From JABAAI01 sp965261955 (GTDB taxonomy: Bacteria > Spirochaetota > Leptospiria > Leptospirales > Leptonemataceae): DNA of 64,000 bases. The stretch spans positions 806,001 through 870,000 of the forward strand of contig CBDHEM010000069.1 in assembly GCA_965261955.1 (NCBI GenBank), given 5' to 3'. The notes beneath the pieces are model-generated. The model worked only from the letters and a program-made list of their open reading frames with translations, was not told the origin of the DNA and did not search any database. Position numbers and translations under genes: made by a program. Positions within the stretch are counted from its first letter, which is position 1. Every line of letters begins with the position of its first letter. Positions 53,915 to 63,500 of this stretch are shown piece after piece.

Positions 53915-55093
53915 TCAAGTTTTGATACTATCTGCTAATTTTTTTGACAGATTGAATTGAAACGTATCTACGTCTATTTTAGGTTCGTACCATACCCCAT
54001 AATTTCCGGCCATTATAAGTTTTTTTATGTAGCTTTGTGTTAATGCATCCGTACAAGAATTGTCATAGTAACGTATATCAATTTTTGCGGCCTCTTTAAC
54101 GAGAGTACCTATGATGCTAGCGAGATAAGTTTGGCGGTTTTCCGTATCTGTATTGATTTTTGTAAAGCCAGTAGCAATCAATTTTTTTGCCTGCTCCCAG
54201 TCTGTTCCCACAAAATTCTTCCATTTTCCCAAACTCCCATTGCCTATTTGATTTTTTTCTAAAAAGCTCGTAGCGTAGTTTATGACTTCTGGATATAGAG
54301 TGGAAGCCCCGTGCAAGACAAAGCAAATGCGTTGATCAATTTGATTGGCTATTTTTAAAAGCTCATGGGCTAGCTCAATATTGAGTCGCACTTTTTGCCC
54401 AGGTTTGCCTTTGTTGGGACCATGCATGGTTCCAATGGTTGGTGCAAGCATAAGAACGCCAGTTTCTTTCAGAAAGCGTTCTAGTTCATCTGGATTTGTA
54501 TAAGTAGAAAATTCTGATTTAGTATCTTCATCTTCTTCCCCAGCTAAGACCCCGAGTTCTCCTTCGACAGAAAGCCCAAGAGGATGTGCTATATTGACGA
54601 CTTCACGTGTGAGGCCGATATTGTCTTCTAACTTTGTGTTGGTTTTATTCTCATGGTCGGTGGAGTTATCTGCCATAACAGATGTGAGAGATTGGACAGC
54701 TGCTTGAACCACGCGTCTACCATTGTCTGTAATATAATCTCCATGATCAAGGTGAGTAGCCACCTTGATTTTTGATTTTTTAGCTAAGCGTGCCACATAA
54801 TCAGAAATAATTTCCAACCCATAAATAGCATCTCCTCTTCCAAAGTGCTTGAGAGCTGAGTTCGAGAAGGCAACAAGTCCACTAGAACCCAGCAGTTCAA
54901 AAGCCGTAAAAGCAGCATTGACGGCTTGGAAAGTAGTTACGTTAAAAGCAGGAACAGCGTAGTATTGTCCCTTTTGATTGCCCTTGATTCCCTCTTTAGC
55001 CATGTAAAGCAAACTAAGAGCATTTTGCATATTAACGGGGAAATTACGACTTTCGTTGAGTTGAGGTGGTTTTTTGTATGATTCCAAAGACAT
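53915..55093 (-). CDS. fba: Class II fructose-bisphosphate aldolase
   Basis: A 392-residue zinc aldolase of glycolysis and gluconeogenesis. KVATHLDHGDYITD holds zinc-binding histidines; SVEGELGVLAGEED, GTMHGPNKGKPG, VLHGASTLYPEV and KINTDTENRQT match the substrate and metal loops. Full length. Standing alone between decayed regions; the start at 55093 (MSLESYKKP) is the only reasonable methionine in frame. Confidence 0.93.
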   Translation of the reverse strand: MSLESYKKPPQLNESRNFPVNMQNALSLLYMAKEGIKGNQKGQYYAVPAFNVTTFQAVNAAFTAFELLGSSGLVAFSNSALKHFGRGDAIYGLEIISDYVARLAKKSKIKVATHLDHGDYITDNGRRVVQAAVQSLTSVMADNSTDHENKTNTKLEDNIGLTREVVNIAHPLGLSVEGELGVLAGEEDEDTKSEFSTYTNPDELERFLKETGVLMLAPTIGTMHGPNKGKPGQKVRLNIELAHELLKIANQIDQRICFVLHGASTLYPEVINYATSFLEKNQIGNGSLGKWKNFVGTDWEQAKKLIATGFTKINTDTENRQTYLASIIGTLVKEAAKIDIRYYDNSCTDALTQSYIKKLIMAGNYGVWYEPKIDVDTFQFNLSKKLADSIKT

Positions 55094-55246
55094 AGACGGA
55101 CACTCTGAGTGTGAAAATATTTTGTCAAATGAATTTCAAAATGATATATAAAACCCATGTAAAAAAGGTAACACATTTGAGTATTATTTTTTACAAATGA
55201 TCAACTTTCCCTTTTAGCTGTAATCAGCAAAAAGGGAGGTGGGATT

Positions 55247-55830
55247 ATGCAAGATTACTCAACAGAAATACAAATTATCACGAGAAATTTGTCTTGTGTA
55301 AAGAATACAGAAATCTATCGTAAAGCAGGCCTTATGCTTGAAATTATGACGGCCAAGAATATCCGCTTTGGCTGTCGTATACATGGAGTATGTATGGAAT
55401 ATGCCACAGAACTTTTTATTTTTGGCTAAGAAAATTTAGGGCTTGCGCTTATGAGTTAGACGCATTAGCAAATCGTCCAAGAGGCTGTAAAATAAGCCCT
55501 AAACGTATATAGACGAAAAGCGACAGTCAAAGAATTATGCACAATAAGGGAAAAAACAGGCGATATAGGAGGTGTTTTCGTCGCCTATGTCTTCAAGAAA
55601 AAAACAGGTCAATGCATAGCTCATTCTATAATTGATAATATCTTTCCTTGAGAAGGTCTAACTACGAGACACAGGCCTAAAAGCAATCACCCTCATACAA
55701 AACGGTATGCATCTGAAAAGCAAATTATACAGAGTACATATAGATACTGTAGGGCCAAAAATTGGGGATAATTATGGCAATCTAATTTTTATCGTAACAG
55801 GCTCGTTAAGCAGCCCTCTAAAAGCTTAAG
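55247..55830 (+). pseudogene. Frameshifted gene of unknown function
   Basis: Three plus-strand frames give continuous-looking pieces in order: QDYSTEIQIITRNLSCV.. (55247-55429), KELCTIREKTGDIGGVFVAY.. (about 55520-55650) and ITLIQNGMHLKSKLYRVHID.. (about 55680-55826). The segments abut, so a single gene of about 190 codons appears to have decayed. I do not recognise the product. Confidence 0.45.
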
Positions 55831-55984
55831 GAAATACCTATTGCTTGTTGCTTGTTTATCCTTTTCATACTCTCCTGAGAGCACATCTATAATTTCAGAA
55901 ATACTTTGTTAGTTTGTGTGTGTTTTGAGGCGTTGGTTTGGGCGTGTCTCCTCCTTTCATTCATTTTACGAAAGAGATTAGCAT

Positions 55985-56015
55985 AATCAAGCTATACTGT
56001 AAAGATAGCTTGATT
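55985..56015. promoter_or_regulatory. 11-bp inverted repeat upstream of mutB
   Basis: AATCAAGCTAT and ATAGCTTGATT separated by nine bases form a perfect hairpin about 140 bp before the mutB-side leader. It may be a terminator of something upstream or an operator; no T-run follows, so a terminator is less likely. Confidence 0.4.
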
Positions 56016-56154
56016 TGACGTTTACAGTTTTAGAGAGCATGTCATTTGCACAAAATTATTTACACCATCGTGCACACTCGAAAATCACGTATAGTAAAGC
56101 AACTTTATTTGACATTTTTTATTCTTATATTTTTAGCTTTTCCGAAAAGGAACT

Positions 56155-56169
56155 ATGAGTTATCATTAA
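56155..56169 (+). CDS. Four-codon upstream ORF (MSYH) before mutB
   Basis: AAAAGGAAC, a good Shine-Dalgarno, is placed for the ATG at 56155, whose frame MSYH ends three bases before the mutB ATG. mutB itself has no ribosome site of its own at normal distance. The arrangement suggests coupling by re-initiation or a leader peptide; it could also be chance. Confidence 0.35.
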   Translation: MSYH

Positions 56170-56172
56170 CGT

Positions 56173-58341
56173 ATGCGCAAAGACTTTACAAAGATTGATT
56201 ATAAAACTCCTAAGAAAAAGGCTGAAAAAGATGATAATGCGACTCCCTTTGATAGAGATCAAACTTCCGAAAACAAAAATTTTTTTTGGGATACTTCTGA
56301 GGGTATTGCTGTTAAGCAAACTTATACAAAGGAGGATTTGAAGGGGATAGAACATCTCCAATATGGAGCAGGATTGCCTCCTTATCTACGAGGTCCCTAT
56401 CCTACGATGTACTTGATGCGCCCTTGGACGATTCGCCAATATGCTGGCTTCTCTACTGCAAAGGAATCGAATACTTTCTATCGTCGTAACCTCGCTGCTG
56501 GCCAAAAGGGTCTCTCTGTCGCTTTTGACTTACCGACTCATCGTGGCTATGATTCAGATCATGAACGTGTTGTTGGAGATGTTGGGAAAGCTGGTGTTGC
56601 CATTGATTCCATCATAGACATGAAGCTACTTTTTGATCAAATTCCATTAGGAGATGTTTCTGTCTCTATGACTATGAATGGCGCGGTTATACCGATTCTA
56701 GCCTTTTATATAGCTACTGGGCTAGAGCAAAACGTATCGCTGAGAAAACTAAGCGGTACGATTCAAAATGATATCCTAAAAGAGTTTATGGTACGTAACA
56801 CTTATATTTATCCACCGACTCCTTCCATGCGAATTATTGGAGATATTTTTTCTTATACTGCCAAGCACATGCCAAATTTTAATTCCATTAGCATTTCTGG
56901 CTACCACATGCAAGAAGCCGGTGCTACAACTGATCTTGAATTGGCTTACACATTAGCAGATGGTATGGAATATTTGCGCACTGGTATAAATGCCAGTCTC
57001 CATATTGATGAATTCGCTCCTCGTTTTTCTTTTTTTTGGGCTATTGGAATGAATCATTTTATGGAAATTGCTAAAATGCGAGCTGCTCGAATGCTTTGGG
57101 CTAAAATTGTGAAGAGTTTTGGAACGGAAAGTCCACGCTCTATGATGTTACGAACACATTGCCAAACATCCGGTTGGAGTTTAACTGAACAGAAACCATT
57201 TAATAATGTGGTACGCACTTGTGTTGAAGCTCTGGCTGCAACACTGGGGGGCACACAGTCCTTACACACGAATGCTTTAGATGAAGCTATTGCCTTGCCT
57301 ACTGATTTTAGTGCACGAATTGCGCGGAATACACAGCTTTATTTACAAGAGGAAAGTGGTATTTGTAAAGCCATCGATCCTTGGGGTGGCTCTTATTATG
57401 TGGAATATCTGACTGATTCATTGGCAAAGCGTGCTTGGGATCTGATTAGTGAAGTAGAAGAAGCTGGAGGTATGACGAAAGCGATTGAACAAGGTCTTCC
57501 AAAGATGAGAATTGAAGAAGCAGCTGCACGAAAGCAAGCTCGTATAGATTCACAAGAAGATAAGATAATAGGTGTAAACTGTTTTCGTTCAGATAAACAT
57601 CATGAAACTATTGAAATTCGTGAAGTCGATAATACGGCTGTGCGGCGTGAACAAGTTGAACGCCTGAAAACCCTAAAAGCAAACAGAGATCAAAAAGAAG
57701 TTGCAAGTGCGTTGGAAGCTATAACAAATTGCACACAGGATAATATGAAACGGGCTAACTTGTTAGAGTTAGCTATTGTTGCTGCACAAAAAAGAGCCAC
57801 GTTAGGGGAAATATCCTATGCGATGGAGAAGGTTTTTGGTCGTTTTAAGGCTTCTATTCATACTATTTCTGGTGTTTATGCTTCTGTTATGGAAAGTGAT
57901 AAAATGTTTCAAAAAATTCAAAATCATACAGAAAATTTTTATAAACAAAAGGGAAGACGTCCTCGTATACTTATTGCTAAATTAGGGCAAGATGGCCATG
58001 ATCGTGGAGCGAGGGTAATTGCGACTAGCTTTGCAGATATGGGTTTTGATGTAGATATCGGTCCTCTATTTCAAACACCTCAAGAAGCAGCTCGACAAGC
58101 CATCGAAAACGACGTTCATATACTAGGCATTTCTAGTTTAGCAGCTGGCCACAAAACACTTGTTCCGAATCTCATTTCAGAGCTGAAACAATTGGGTAGA
58201 AAAGATGTACTTGTTGTGATTGGTGGAGTCATACCTCAACAAGATTATGATTTTTTATATAAAGCCGGCGTTAGCAAAATATTTGGGCCAGGCACACCCG
58301 TGGCCTCAGCGGCAGAAGAGCTTTTAAGTAAAATTATGTAA
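56173..58341 (+). CDS. mutB: Methylmalonyl-CoA mutase large subunit
   Basis: A 722-residue B12 enzyme. The barrel has YAGFSTAKESNTFYRRNLAA, LSVAFDLPTHRGYDSDH, ISGYHMQEAGA and RTHCQTSGWSLTEQ. The C-terminal cobalamin domain has GQDGHDRGARV near residue 605 (DxHxxG) and IGGVIPQQDY. The protein is full size. Its small partner mutA is at 11552-13540. Followed 31 bp later by meaB. Confidence 0.95.
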   Translation: MRKDFTKIDYKTPKKKAEKDDNATPFDRDQTSENKNFFWDTSEGIAVKQTYTKEDLKGIEHLQYGAGLPPYLRGPYPTMYLMRPWTIRQYAGFSTAKESNTFYRRNLAAGQKGLSVAFDLPTHRGYDSDHERVVGDVGKAGVAIDSIIDMKLLFDQIPLGDVSVSMTMNGAVIPILAFYIATGLEQNVSLRKLSGTIQNDILKEFMVRNTYIYPPTPSMRIIGDIFSYTAKHMPNFNSISISGYHMQEAGATTDLELAYTLADGMEYLRTGINASLHIDEFAPRFSFFWAIGMNHFMEIAKMRAARMLWAKIVKSFGTESPRSMMLRTHCQTSGWSLTEQKPFNNVVRTCVEALAATLGGTQSLHTNALDEAIALPTDFSARIARNTQLYLQEESGICKAIDPWGGSYYVEYLTDSLAKRAWDLISEVEEAGGMTKAIEQGLPKMRIEEAAARKQARIDSQEDKIIGVNCFRSDKHHETIEIREVDNTAVRREQVERLKTLKANRDQKEVASALEAITNCTQDNMKRANLLELAIVAAQKRATLGEISYAMEKVFGRFKASIHTISGVYASVMESDKMFQKIQNHTENFYKQKGRRPRILIAKLGQDGHDRGARVIATSFADMGFDVDIGPLFQTPQEAARQAIENDVHILGISSLAAGHKTLVPNLISELKQLGRKDVLVVIGGVIPQQDYDFLYKAGVSKIFGPGTPVASAAEELLSKIM

Positions 58342-58371
58342 GGGTTACTAGTGCAAGCATGCTGATTATGT

Positions 58372-59370
58372 ATGAAAAAAAACCGAAGTGCAAAAGATTA
58401 CTTTAGTGGGATCATTAGAAATGACCGGGTTATACTTGCTCAAGCAATTACTTTGATTGAAAGCGTTCAAAAAAAAGATCGTGAAGTTGCTGATGACCTT
58501 TTGCGCCTATGTCAAAAAAACAAAAAATCTTCATCGATTCGTATTGGGATAACGGGCTCCCCGGGTGCGGGCAAAAGTACTTTTATAGAGAGTTTTGGTC
58601 AATTTTTAATTGACCAAAAAAAGCAACGTGTATGTGTTCTTGCGGTAGATCCATCTAGCGCTAGTTCAAAGGGTAGTATTCTGGGTGATAAAACAAGAAT
58701 GCCTCAACTTTCTACCAGTTTAGAGGCTTTTGTCAGACCATCTCCTACTTCTGGAAACACAGAGGGTGTTACCTTTCGTACTAGAGAGACTATACTCTTG
58801 TGTGAAGCAGCTGGGTATAATATTATTTTAATTGAAACAGTTGGGATTGGGCAGTCTCAACTTGCAGTTCATTCTATGGTCGATTTTCTCATGTTACTTG
58901 TATTAGCTGGGGGGGGTGATATTTTACAAGGTATAAAACGTGGTATTGTAGAAGTTACTGATTTAATTGTTGTGACGAAAGCAGATAAGAATAATTTACA
59001 AGCTGTAAAACTTACTCAATTAGAGTATAAAATGGCTCTGGCTCTTCATCAAAAAAAGGAAAGCGGATGGAAACCTGTGGTGCTCACTTGTTCAGGTTTA
59101 GAAAATATTGGGATAGAAATAATTTGGGAAACCATTCAAAACTATGTACAGCAAACCCAAGAAAATGGATATTTCAGTAAAAATAGAGATAAACAAATTT
59201 TGGCTTGGATTAAGGAAAAAATGCAGGAAAAAGCAAGTTTACTCATTGAGGACGCTCTAGAATATTACGAAATGAGCCCTGAGGGGTTGGAATTGAATCA
59301 AGATCTTCTTGCAGGACGTATTGCCCCAAATGAACTGGCTCAGAGACTTCTGAAAAAATCTACTTATTGA
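58372..59370 (+). CDS. meaB: MeaB-type GTPase, mutase chaperone
   Basis: A 332-residue G3E GTPase. GITGSPGAGKSTFIESFG (Walker A near 62), DPSSASSKGSILGDKTRM, ETVGIGQSQLA and VVTKADK (NKxD) are all visible. MeaB protects and reloads the mutase with adenosylcobalamin. Direct neighbour of mutB. Its stop TGA overlaps the next gene's ATG. Confidence 0.93.
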   Translation: MKKNRSAKDYFSGIIRNDRVILAQAITLIESVQKKDREVADDLLRLCQKNKKSSSIRIGITGSPGAGKSTFIESFGQFLIDQKKQRVCVLAVDPSSASSKGSILGDKTRMPQLSTSLEAFVRPSPTSGNTEGVTFRTRETILLCEAAGYNIILIETVGIGQSQLAVHSMVDFLMLLVLAGGGDILQGIKRGIVEVTDLIVVTKADKNNLQAVKLTQLEYKMALALHQKKESGWKPVVLTCSGLENIGIEIIWETIQNYVQQTQENGYFSKNRDKQILAWIKEKMQEKASLLIEDALEYYEMSPEGLELNQDLLAGRIAPNELAQRLLKKSTY

Positions 59371-60215
59371 TGTACTCTGCTGCTATTACAAATACACTTT
59401 CTCGTTCAGATTTACTATATGTTTTTATTAGTTCCTTTTTTGTTTCTGTCCTAGTCATTACAAATTTAATCGGAACAAAACTTTTTTTGTTTTTAGGTGA
59501 AACTATCCCTCAGGGGATAGTAGGCACAGGACTTGTTCTTAGTTCTGGTATTATTACTTATCCTTTTACTTTTTTACTTTCAGATATTGTATCTGAGTTA
59601 TGGGGTAAGAAGCGAGCCAATTATATGGTTTTCTACGGTTTTTTTATTTCTTTGATAGCCTTGCTTATTGTTAGCATAGCTAAAATATTACCTCCGGCGG
59701 ACGCTTGGCAAATTGGAGAAAAATATTCTTCTTTTTTCCATCCGGACTATTACCACTATCGTGCAGATACACAGGTCCCCCCCTCGGTTAATTCACAAGG
59801 AGCACAAGCCGCTTTTTCTTTTGTATTTGATGCTCCGGGTCTTTTGATTTTTTCTTCTATGTTGGCTTATCTTTCGTCACAACTTTTAGATAATTTTCTT
59901 TTTCATTTTTGGAAGAATTATACTAAGGGTAAATATTTATGGTTACGCAATAATGCTTCTACTTTTGTTTCTCAGCTTGTAGATACTTGTATTGTAAATA
60001 GTATTTTTCTATACTTTTACTGGGAATTACCTTACTTTGAATCCAGTGTGGATAAACCCGTTACAATTGCACAAATTATCATCACAACTTATTGTTGTAA
60101 ACTATTGATCGCCGCACTAGATACTCCTATTATTTATGGAGTTATTTATTTTTCAAAAAAATTTTTACAAATAAGAAATCCGAAAAAATCAACGCCTCTT
60201 AGAAAAGTAATATAG
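59370..60215 (+). CDS. YhhQ/VUT-family transporter (queuosine precursor)
   Basis: 281 residues, about six membrane segments, with LVITNLIGTKLFLF near the start and the ITYPFTFLLSDIVSELWGK signature (trimmed) of the queuosine-precursor transporter family; the long loop at 115-145 varies. Start chosen at 59370 (TGATG overlap with meaB); a TTG just before is possible. The 3' end overlaps the convergent CPBP gene by about 27 bp. Confidence 0.82.
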   Translation: MYSAAITNTLSRSDLLYVFISSFFVSVLVITNLIGTKLFLFLGETIPQGIVGTGLVLSSGIITYPFTFLLSDIVSELWGKKRANYMVFYGFFISLIALLIVSIAKILPPADAWQIGEKYSSFFHPDYYHYRADTQVPPSVNSQGAQAAFSFVFDAPGLLIFSSMLAYLSSQLLDNFLFHFWKNYTKGKYLWLRNNASTFVSQLVDTCIVNSIFLYFYWELPYFESSVDKPVTIAQIIITTYCCKLLIAALDTPIIYGVIYFSKKFLQIRNPKKSTPLRKVI

Positions 60216-60767
60216 AGCTATAAAATCATAGAGAGTGTGTATTATAACAGGGACCAATAAGTTATCTGTATATATCATAGAGAGGCCTAAAAGAACTCCT
60301 AAAAAACCAGCAAATAGTGAATAAAGAGGTGCTATTTTCCAATGAGCTAGGCCAAACAAAAAATTCGATACGAGTAATGCTGGCCAAGTACCTATAGAGT
60401 TATAGAAATACTCTTGTAAAAACCCCCTAAAAAAAAACTCTTCTCCCAAACCAGCTGCCAAGGATACGAGTGATATTTTTAGTAAGCTGATATCTTTGAA
60501 GATGCTATCCAGACGATGAGATAGTGCGACTCGTATTTTTGTTACAAAATGAAAAGGTGCATGGTACATTCCTAGAGAAATGATAAAAAGTACGCCGCTC
60601 ATTCCTATAGAAAAAATAAAGTGCTGGCTGTTCCAATATAAGTTGTTTATAATAAAAATATCCATTTGATAAGAAAAGAGCAAAGCTAAAAAAGCTAAGC
60701 TACTTTCGAAAACTAAAGTAGGGGCTAATGGATATTTAATTAAGATTGGGATTTTGTTTTGAGTTTG
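60189..60767 (-). CDS. CPBP-family intramembrane metalloprotease
   Basis: About 190-209 residues with six hydrophobic segments. GLGEEFFFRGFLQ (EExxxR), FLFGLAH and PVIIHTLYDF give the glutamates and histidines of the CPBP/Abi family. Open from 60818 within the yqgE end; a TTG at 60767 or the ATG at 60818 are candidate starts. Substrate unknown. Confidence 0.78.
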   Translation of the reverse strand, partial: QTQNKIPILIKYPLAPTLVFESSLAFLALLFSYQMDIFIINNLYWNSQHFIFSIGMSGVLFIISLGMYHAPFHFVTKIRVALSHRLDSIFKDISLLKISLVSLAAGLGEEFFFRGFLQEYFYNSIGTWPALLVSNFLFGLAHWKIAPLYSLFAGFLGVLLGLSMIYTDNLLVPVIIHTLYDFIALYYFSKRR

Positions 60768-61386
60768 CAAAGATTTTATAAATTCCACCTTTTTGTCGTA
60801 GGGCTTCTCGCCAACCATCTTCTGGTTCAGGATGAAATACTATCTCTAGATGAGCTGGGTGATATATCCAAGAACCCAATTGTATTTCTTTCTCTAATTG
60901 ATTTGGTCCCCAACCAGAATAGCCTAAAAAAAGATGTATATTAGGACATTCGTCCAGAGGTATCTTCTTCCAATAGTTTTCTTCAAAATAGTCTTGCAGA
61001 TGATCAAAAGACGGTTCAAAAGTGAGCCCACTTCCAAGATGAAGGGCTGCTCCACTGTTTACATGTCCTTCGGGCATTTCAGAATGTAAGGCAAATAGGC
61101 AGTTTTGTTGAACAGGGCCTCCTGAGTAGATTGAAATAGTATCCCCTCTTGTACTATGGAGTTTTGGTATAATTTCCGTTAAAGTTAGACAAGAACGACG
61201 ATTCACCACAAGACCAAATGCACCCTTCTTATTATGTTCGAGTATCAAAACAACAGTCTGAAAAAAAATGGGATCCATCATATTGGCCTCAGAAATAAGA
61301 AAATATCCCTTCAAAGAGGGGGGACACCCGTTCCCATTGCCGTAGCTAGGAAAACTAAAAAACGGGTTTTCTCGTTGATCATTCAC
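60736..61386 (-). CDS. YqgE/AlgH family protein
   Basis: A 216-residue member of the YqgE/AlgH (UPF0301) family: GYFLISEANMMDPIFFQTVV, GAFGLVVNRRS, YSGGPVQQNCLFALH and FLGYSGWGPNQLEKEI. Biochemical role undecided. Overlaps the downstream protease gene; divergent from ruvB. Confidence 0.9.
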   Translation of the reverse strand: MNDQRENPFFSFPSYGNGNGCPPSLKGYFLISEANMMDPIFFQTVVLILEHNKKGAFGLVVNRRSCLTLTEIIPKLHSTRGDTISIYSGGPVQQNCLFALHSEMPEGHVNSGAALHLGSGLTFEPSFDHLQDYFEENYWKKIPLDECPNIHLFLGYSGWGPNQLEKEIQLGSWIYHPAHLEIVFHPEPEDGWREALRQKGGIYKIFANSKQNPNLN

Positions 61387-61560
61387 TATTCTAATGGTGT
61401 TTTTTTTGATTTTTACAATCGAAAATAGACTCTACAATTATGCAAAAAAAAGCAACTAAAATAGTTAGAAACTTCTTTATAAAAAAAATAGTTTCAAAGT
61501 TGACTTTAACTGCTCTCAGATATTCCTTTCAATAGGAAGATTGAATAAAGTATTTACCAA

Positions 61561-62559
61561 ATGCCTTCACTAAGAGATAAAGAATTGTCCCATCCTATTT
61601 CTTCAATTGGACGGGAAGAGGACCGTGCTTTACGGCCTTTAACGCTTACTGAATTTACGGGTCAGGATAATTTACGAGATAAATTAAATATAGCGATTCA
61701 AGCAGCAAAAAAGCGAAAGGAAGTACTTGATCATATTCTTTTTTCAGGCCCACCGGGGCTAGGAAAAACTAGTCTGGCAGCCATTGTGGCTAGAGAAATG
61801 GAAGGGCAGTTTCACAGTACGAGTGCTCCAGCTATTTCTCGTCCAAAAGATTTGGCCCGCTTACTAACTCTATTACAGGAAGGGGATGTACTTTTTCTAG
61901 ATGAGATTCATCGACTTTCATCCGCTTGTGAAGAAATACTTTATCCTGCTATGGAGGACGAATGTATTGATTTTATTATTGGAGAAGGAGTTGCAGCACA
62001 AAGTATCAAACTAAATCTTAAGCCATTTACACTTATTGGTGCTACAACAAGATCCGGTATGCTTTCTTCGCCGTTAAAGTCTCGATTTGGAATGGAATTA
62101 AAATTGAGTTTTTATGAACTAGAAGATTTACAAAAAATCATTTTGCGTTCTTCTCATTTACTTGACATCAATGTAAGTAAAAAAGCCGCTCTGGAAATTG
62201 CGAAGCGTTCTCGTATGACACCTCGTATTGCGAACAGACTAGTAAAACGTCTTCGGGATTATGCGACTGTTTTTCAAAAAAAAGAATTAGATGTTTTATT
62301 TGTGGAAAATTGTTTAGAAAAATTGGGAGTGGATTCCATTGGTCTTGTAGAATTAGATCGTCAAATTCTTTTCCTTCTATCAGAACGATTTGAAGGACGA
62401 GCTGTTGGAATTAATACGATATCTGCCCTTGTTGATGAAGAAACAAAAACAATTGAGGAGGATTGCGAACCTTTTTTGCTAAGAATAGGATTGTTAGAAA
62501 AAACTCCTCGTGGACGGATATTGACTTCTAAAGCCTATTCTCATCTAAATAGCGCTTAA
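61561..62559 (+). CDS. ruvB: Holliday junction helicase RuvB
   Basis: A 332-residue AAA+ motor for branch migration. RPLTLTEFTGQDNLRDKLNI, Walker A SGPPGLGKTSLA near 62-70, LFLDEIHRLSS, TLIGATTRSGMLSSPLKSRF with the arginine finger near 170, and the winged-helix C-terminus (EPFLLRIGLLEKTPRGRI). Full length; no ruvA or ruvC beside it. Confidence 0.95.
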   Translation: MPSLRDKELSHPISSIGREEDRALRPLTLTEFTGQDNLRDKLNIAIQAAKKRKEVLDHILFSGPPGLGKTSLAAIVAREMEGQFHSTSAPAISRPKDLARLLTLLQEGDVLFLDEIHRLSSACEEILYPAMEDECIDFIIGEGVAAQSIKLNLKPFTLIGATTRSGMLSSPLKSRFGMELKLSFYELEDLQKIILRSSHLLDINVSKKAALEIAKRSRMTPRIANRLVKRLRDYATVFQKKELDVLFVENCLEKLGVDSIGLVELDRQILFLLSERFEGRAVGINTISALVDEETKTIEEDCEPFLLRIGLLEKTPRGRILTSKAYSHLNSA

Positions 62560-62618
62560 AATAAAAGCTATAAGTCCAAGCCCGAGAAAGAAAATGATAC
62601 TCTTCCTTTGTAAATAAA

Positions 62619-63491
62619 ATGCCTCTATTTGCTAAGGTGCTCACTATACCGTTTATTTGTGTTCAAACGGATGATCGCCGGCTTGTTAGAGCAGGTACAC
62701 CTGTTTTATTTTTTTCCCTTTTAGTTATAGGTATGCAAATTAGTTTTCCTTTTTTTCTCACTATTACACAAATATTAGGGGAAAAAAATATCAAAGAAAA
62801 ACTGGAAAATACTCAGATATATCCTGTTTTAATCAAACAAGCTAAAAACAATCCAAAAAATAAAAAAGAAATCAAAGCCCTCTCTGATAAAGATGTAAGT
62901 GGGCAGGGTGGAATTACTGCCCAATATGGATTTCATACTTTTACTTCAACGGATGTTTTCTCCTCTACTCGTCAATATAGCGTTGAGAAGAAAAAAAGGA
63001 CATCGACCAGCTCAAAACATCAAGATAAAACGAAAGAAAATCTTCTTCATTCTAATTTTTCAGGAAAAGATCGAAATTTTCGTATCCCTTCTAATTATCG
63101 TTTCCGTCAAGATTTTCTTTTGCGTTTTGATGGTTCTTCTCTCCTTTCAATGGCTAGCCAAAAGTTAGCAGGTTATGAATATTTTCGGAAAATGATACAA
63201 GAAATTCGTATGAATTTTGCACCACCTGGTGTAAATTATATGTACCGTGATCAAGCTGGTTATGTGATGAACCAAGCAATTCAACCTCAAGTTGTTCAAA
63301 TAGCCTTTAGTCTAGATGAAGCTGGAAATGTCTCTGATGTACGAACGCTGGATAGTATTGGGCAAAGCCTTGTAGATGAAGCATGCCTGAATAGTTTACG
63401 GGATAAAAATTTTGGGAAACCACCTCCAGAAATTTTTAAGAAAGGGAATATATTTGGAATCAATTTTGTATTTCCTAAATTAAAACGATAG
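62619..63491 (+). CDS. TonB-like protein (C-terminal TonB domain)
   Basis: A 290-residue protein with one membrane segment (residues 28-48, VLFFSLLVIGMQISFPFF), a basic linker, and at 215-290 a TonB C-terminal-like domain (QVVQIAFSLDEAGNVSDVRT, DEACLNSLRDKNFGKPP). It would couple inner-membrane energy to outer-membrane receptors; ExbB/D genes are not in the window. Confidence 0.8.
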   Translation: MPLFAKVLTIPFICVQTDDRRLVRAGTPVLFFSLLVIGMQISFPFFLTITQILGEKNIKEKLENTQIYPVLIKQAKNNPKNKKEIKALSDKDVSGQGGITAQYGFHTFTSTDVFSSTRQYSVEKKKRTSTSSKHQDKTKENLLHSNFSGKDRNFRIPSNYRFRQDFLLRFDGSSLLSMASQKLAGYEYFRKMIQEIRMNFAPPGVNYMYRDQAGYVMNQAIQPQVVQIAFSLDEAGNVSDVRTLDSIGQSLVDEACLNSLRDKNFGKPPPEIFKKGNIFGINFVFPKLKR

Positions 63492-63500
63492 AAGGTGCTT

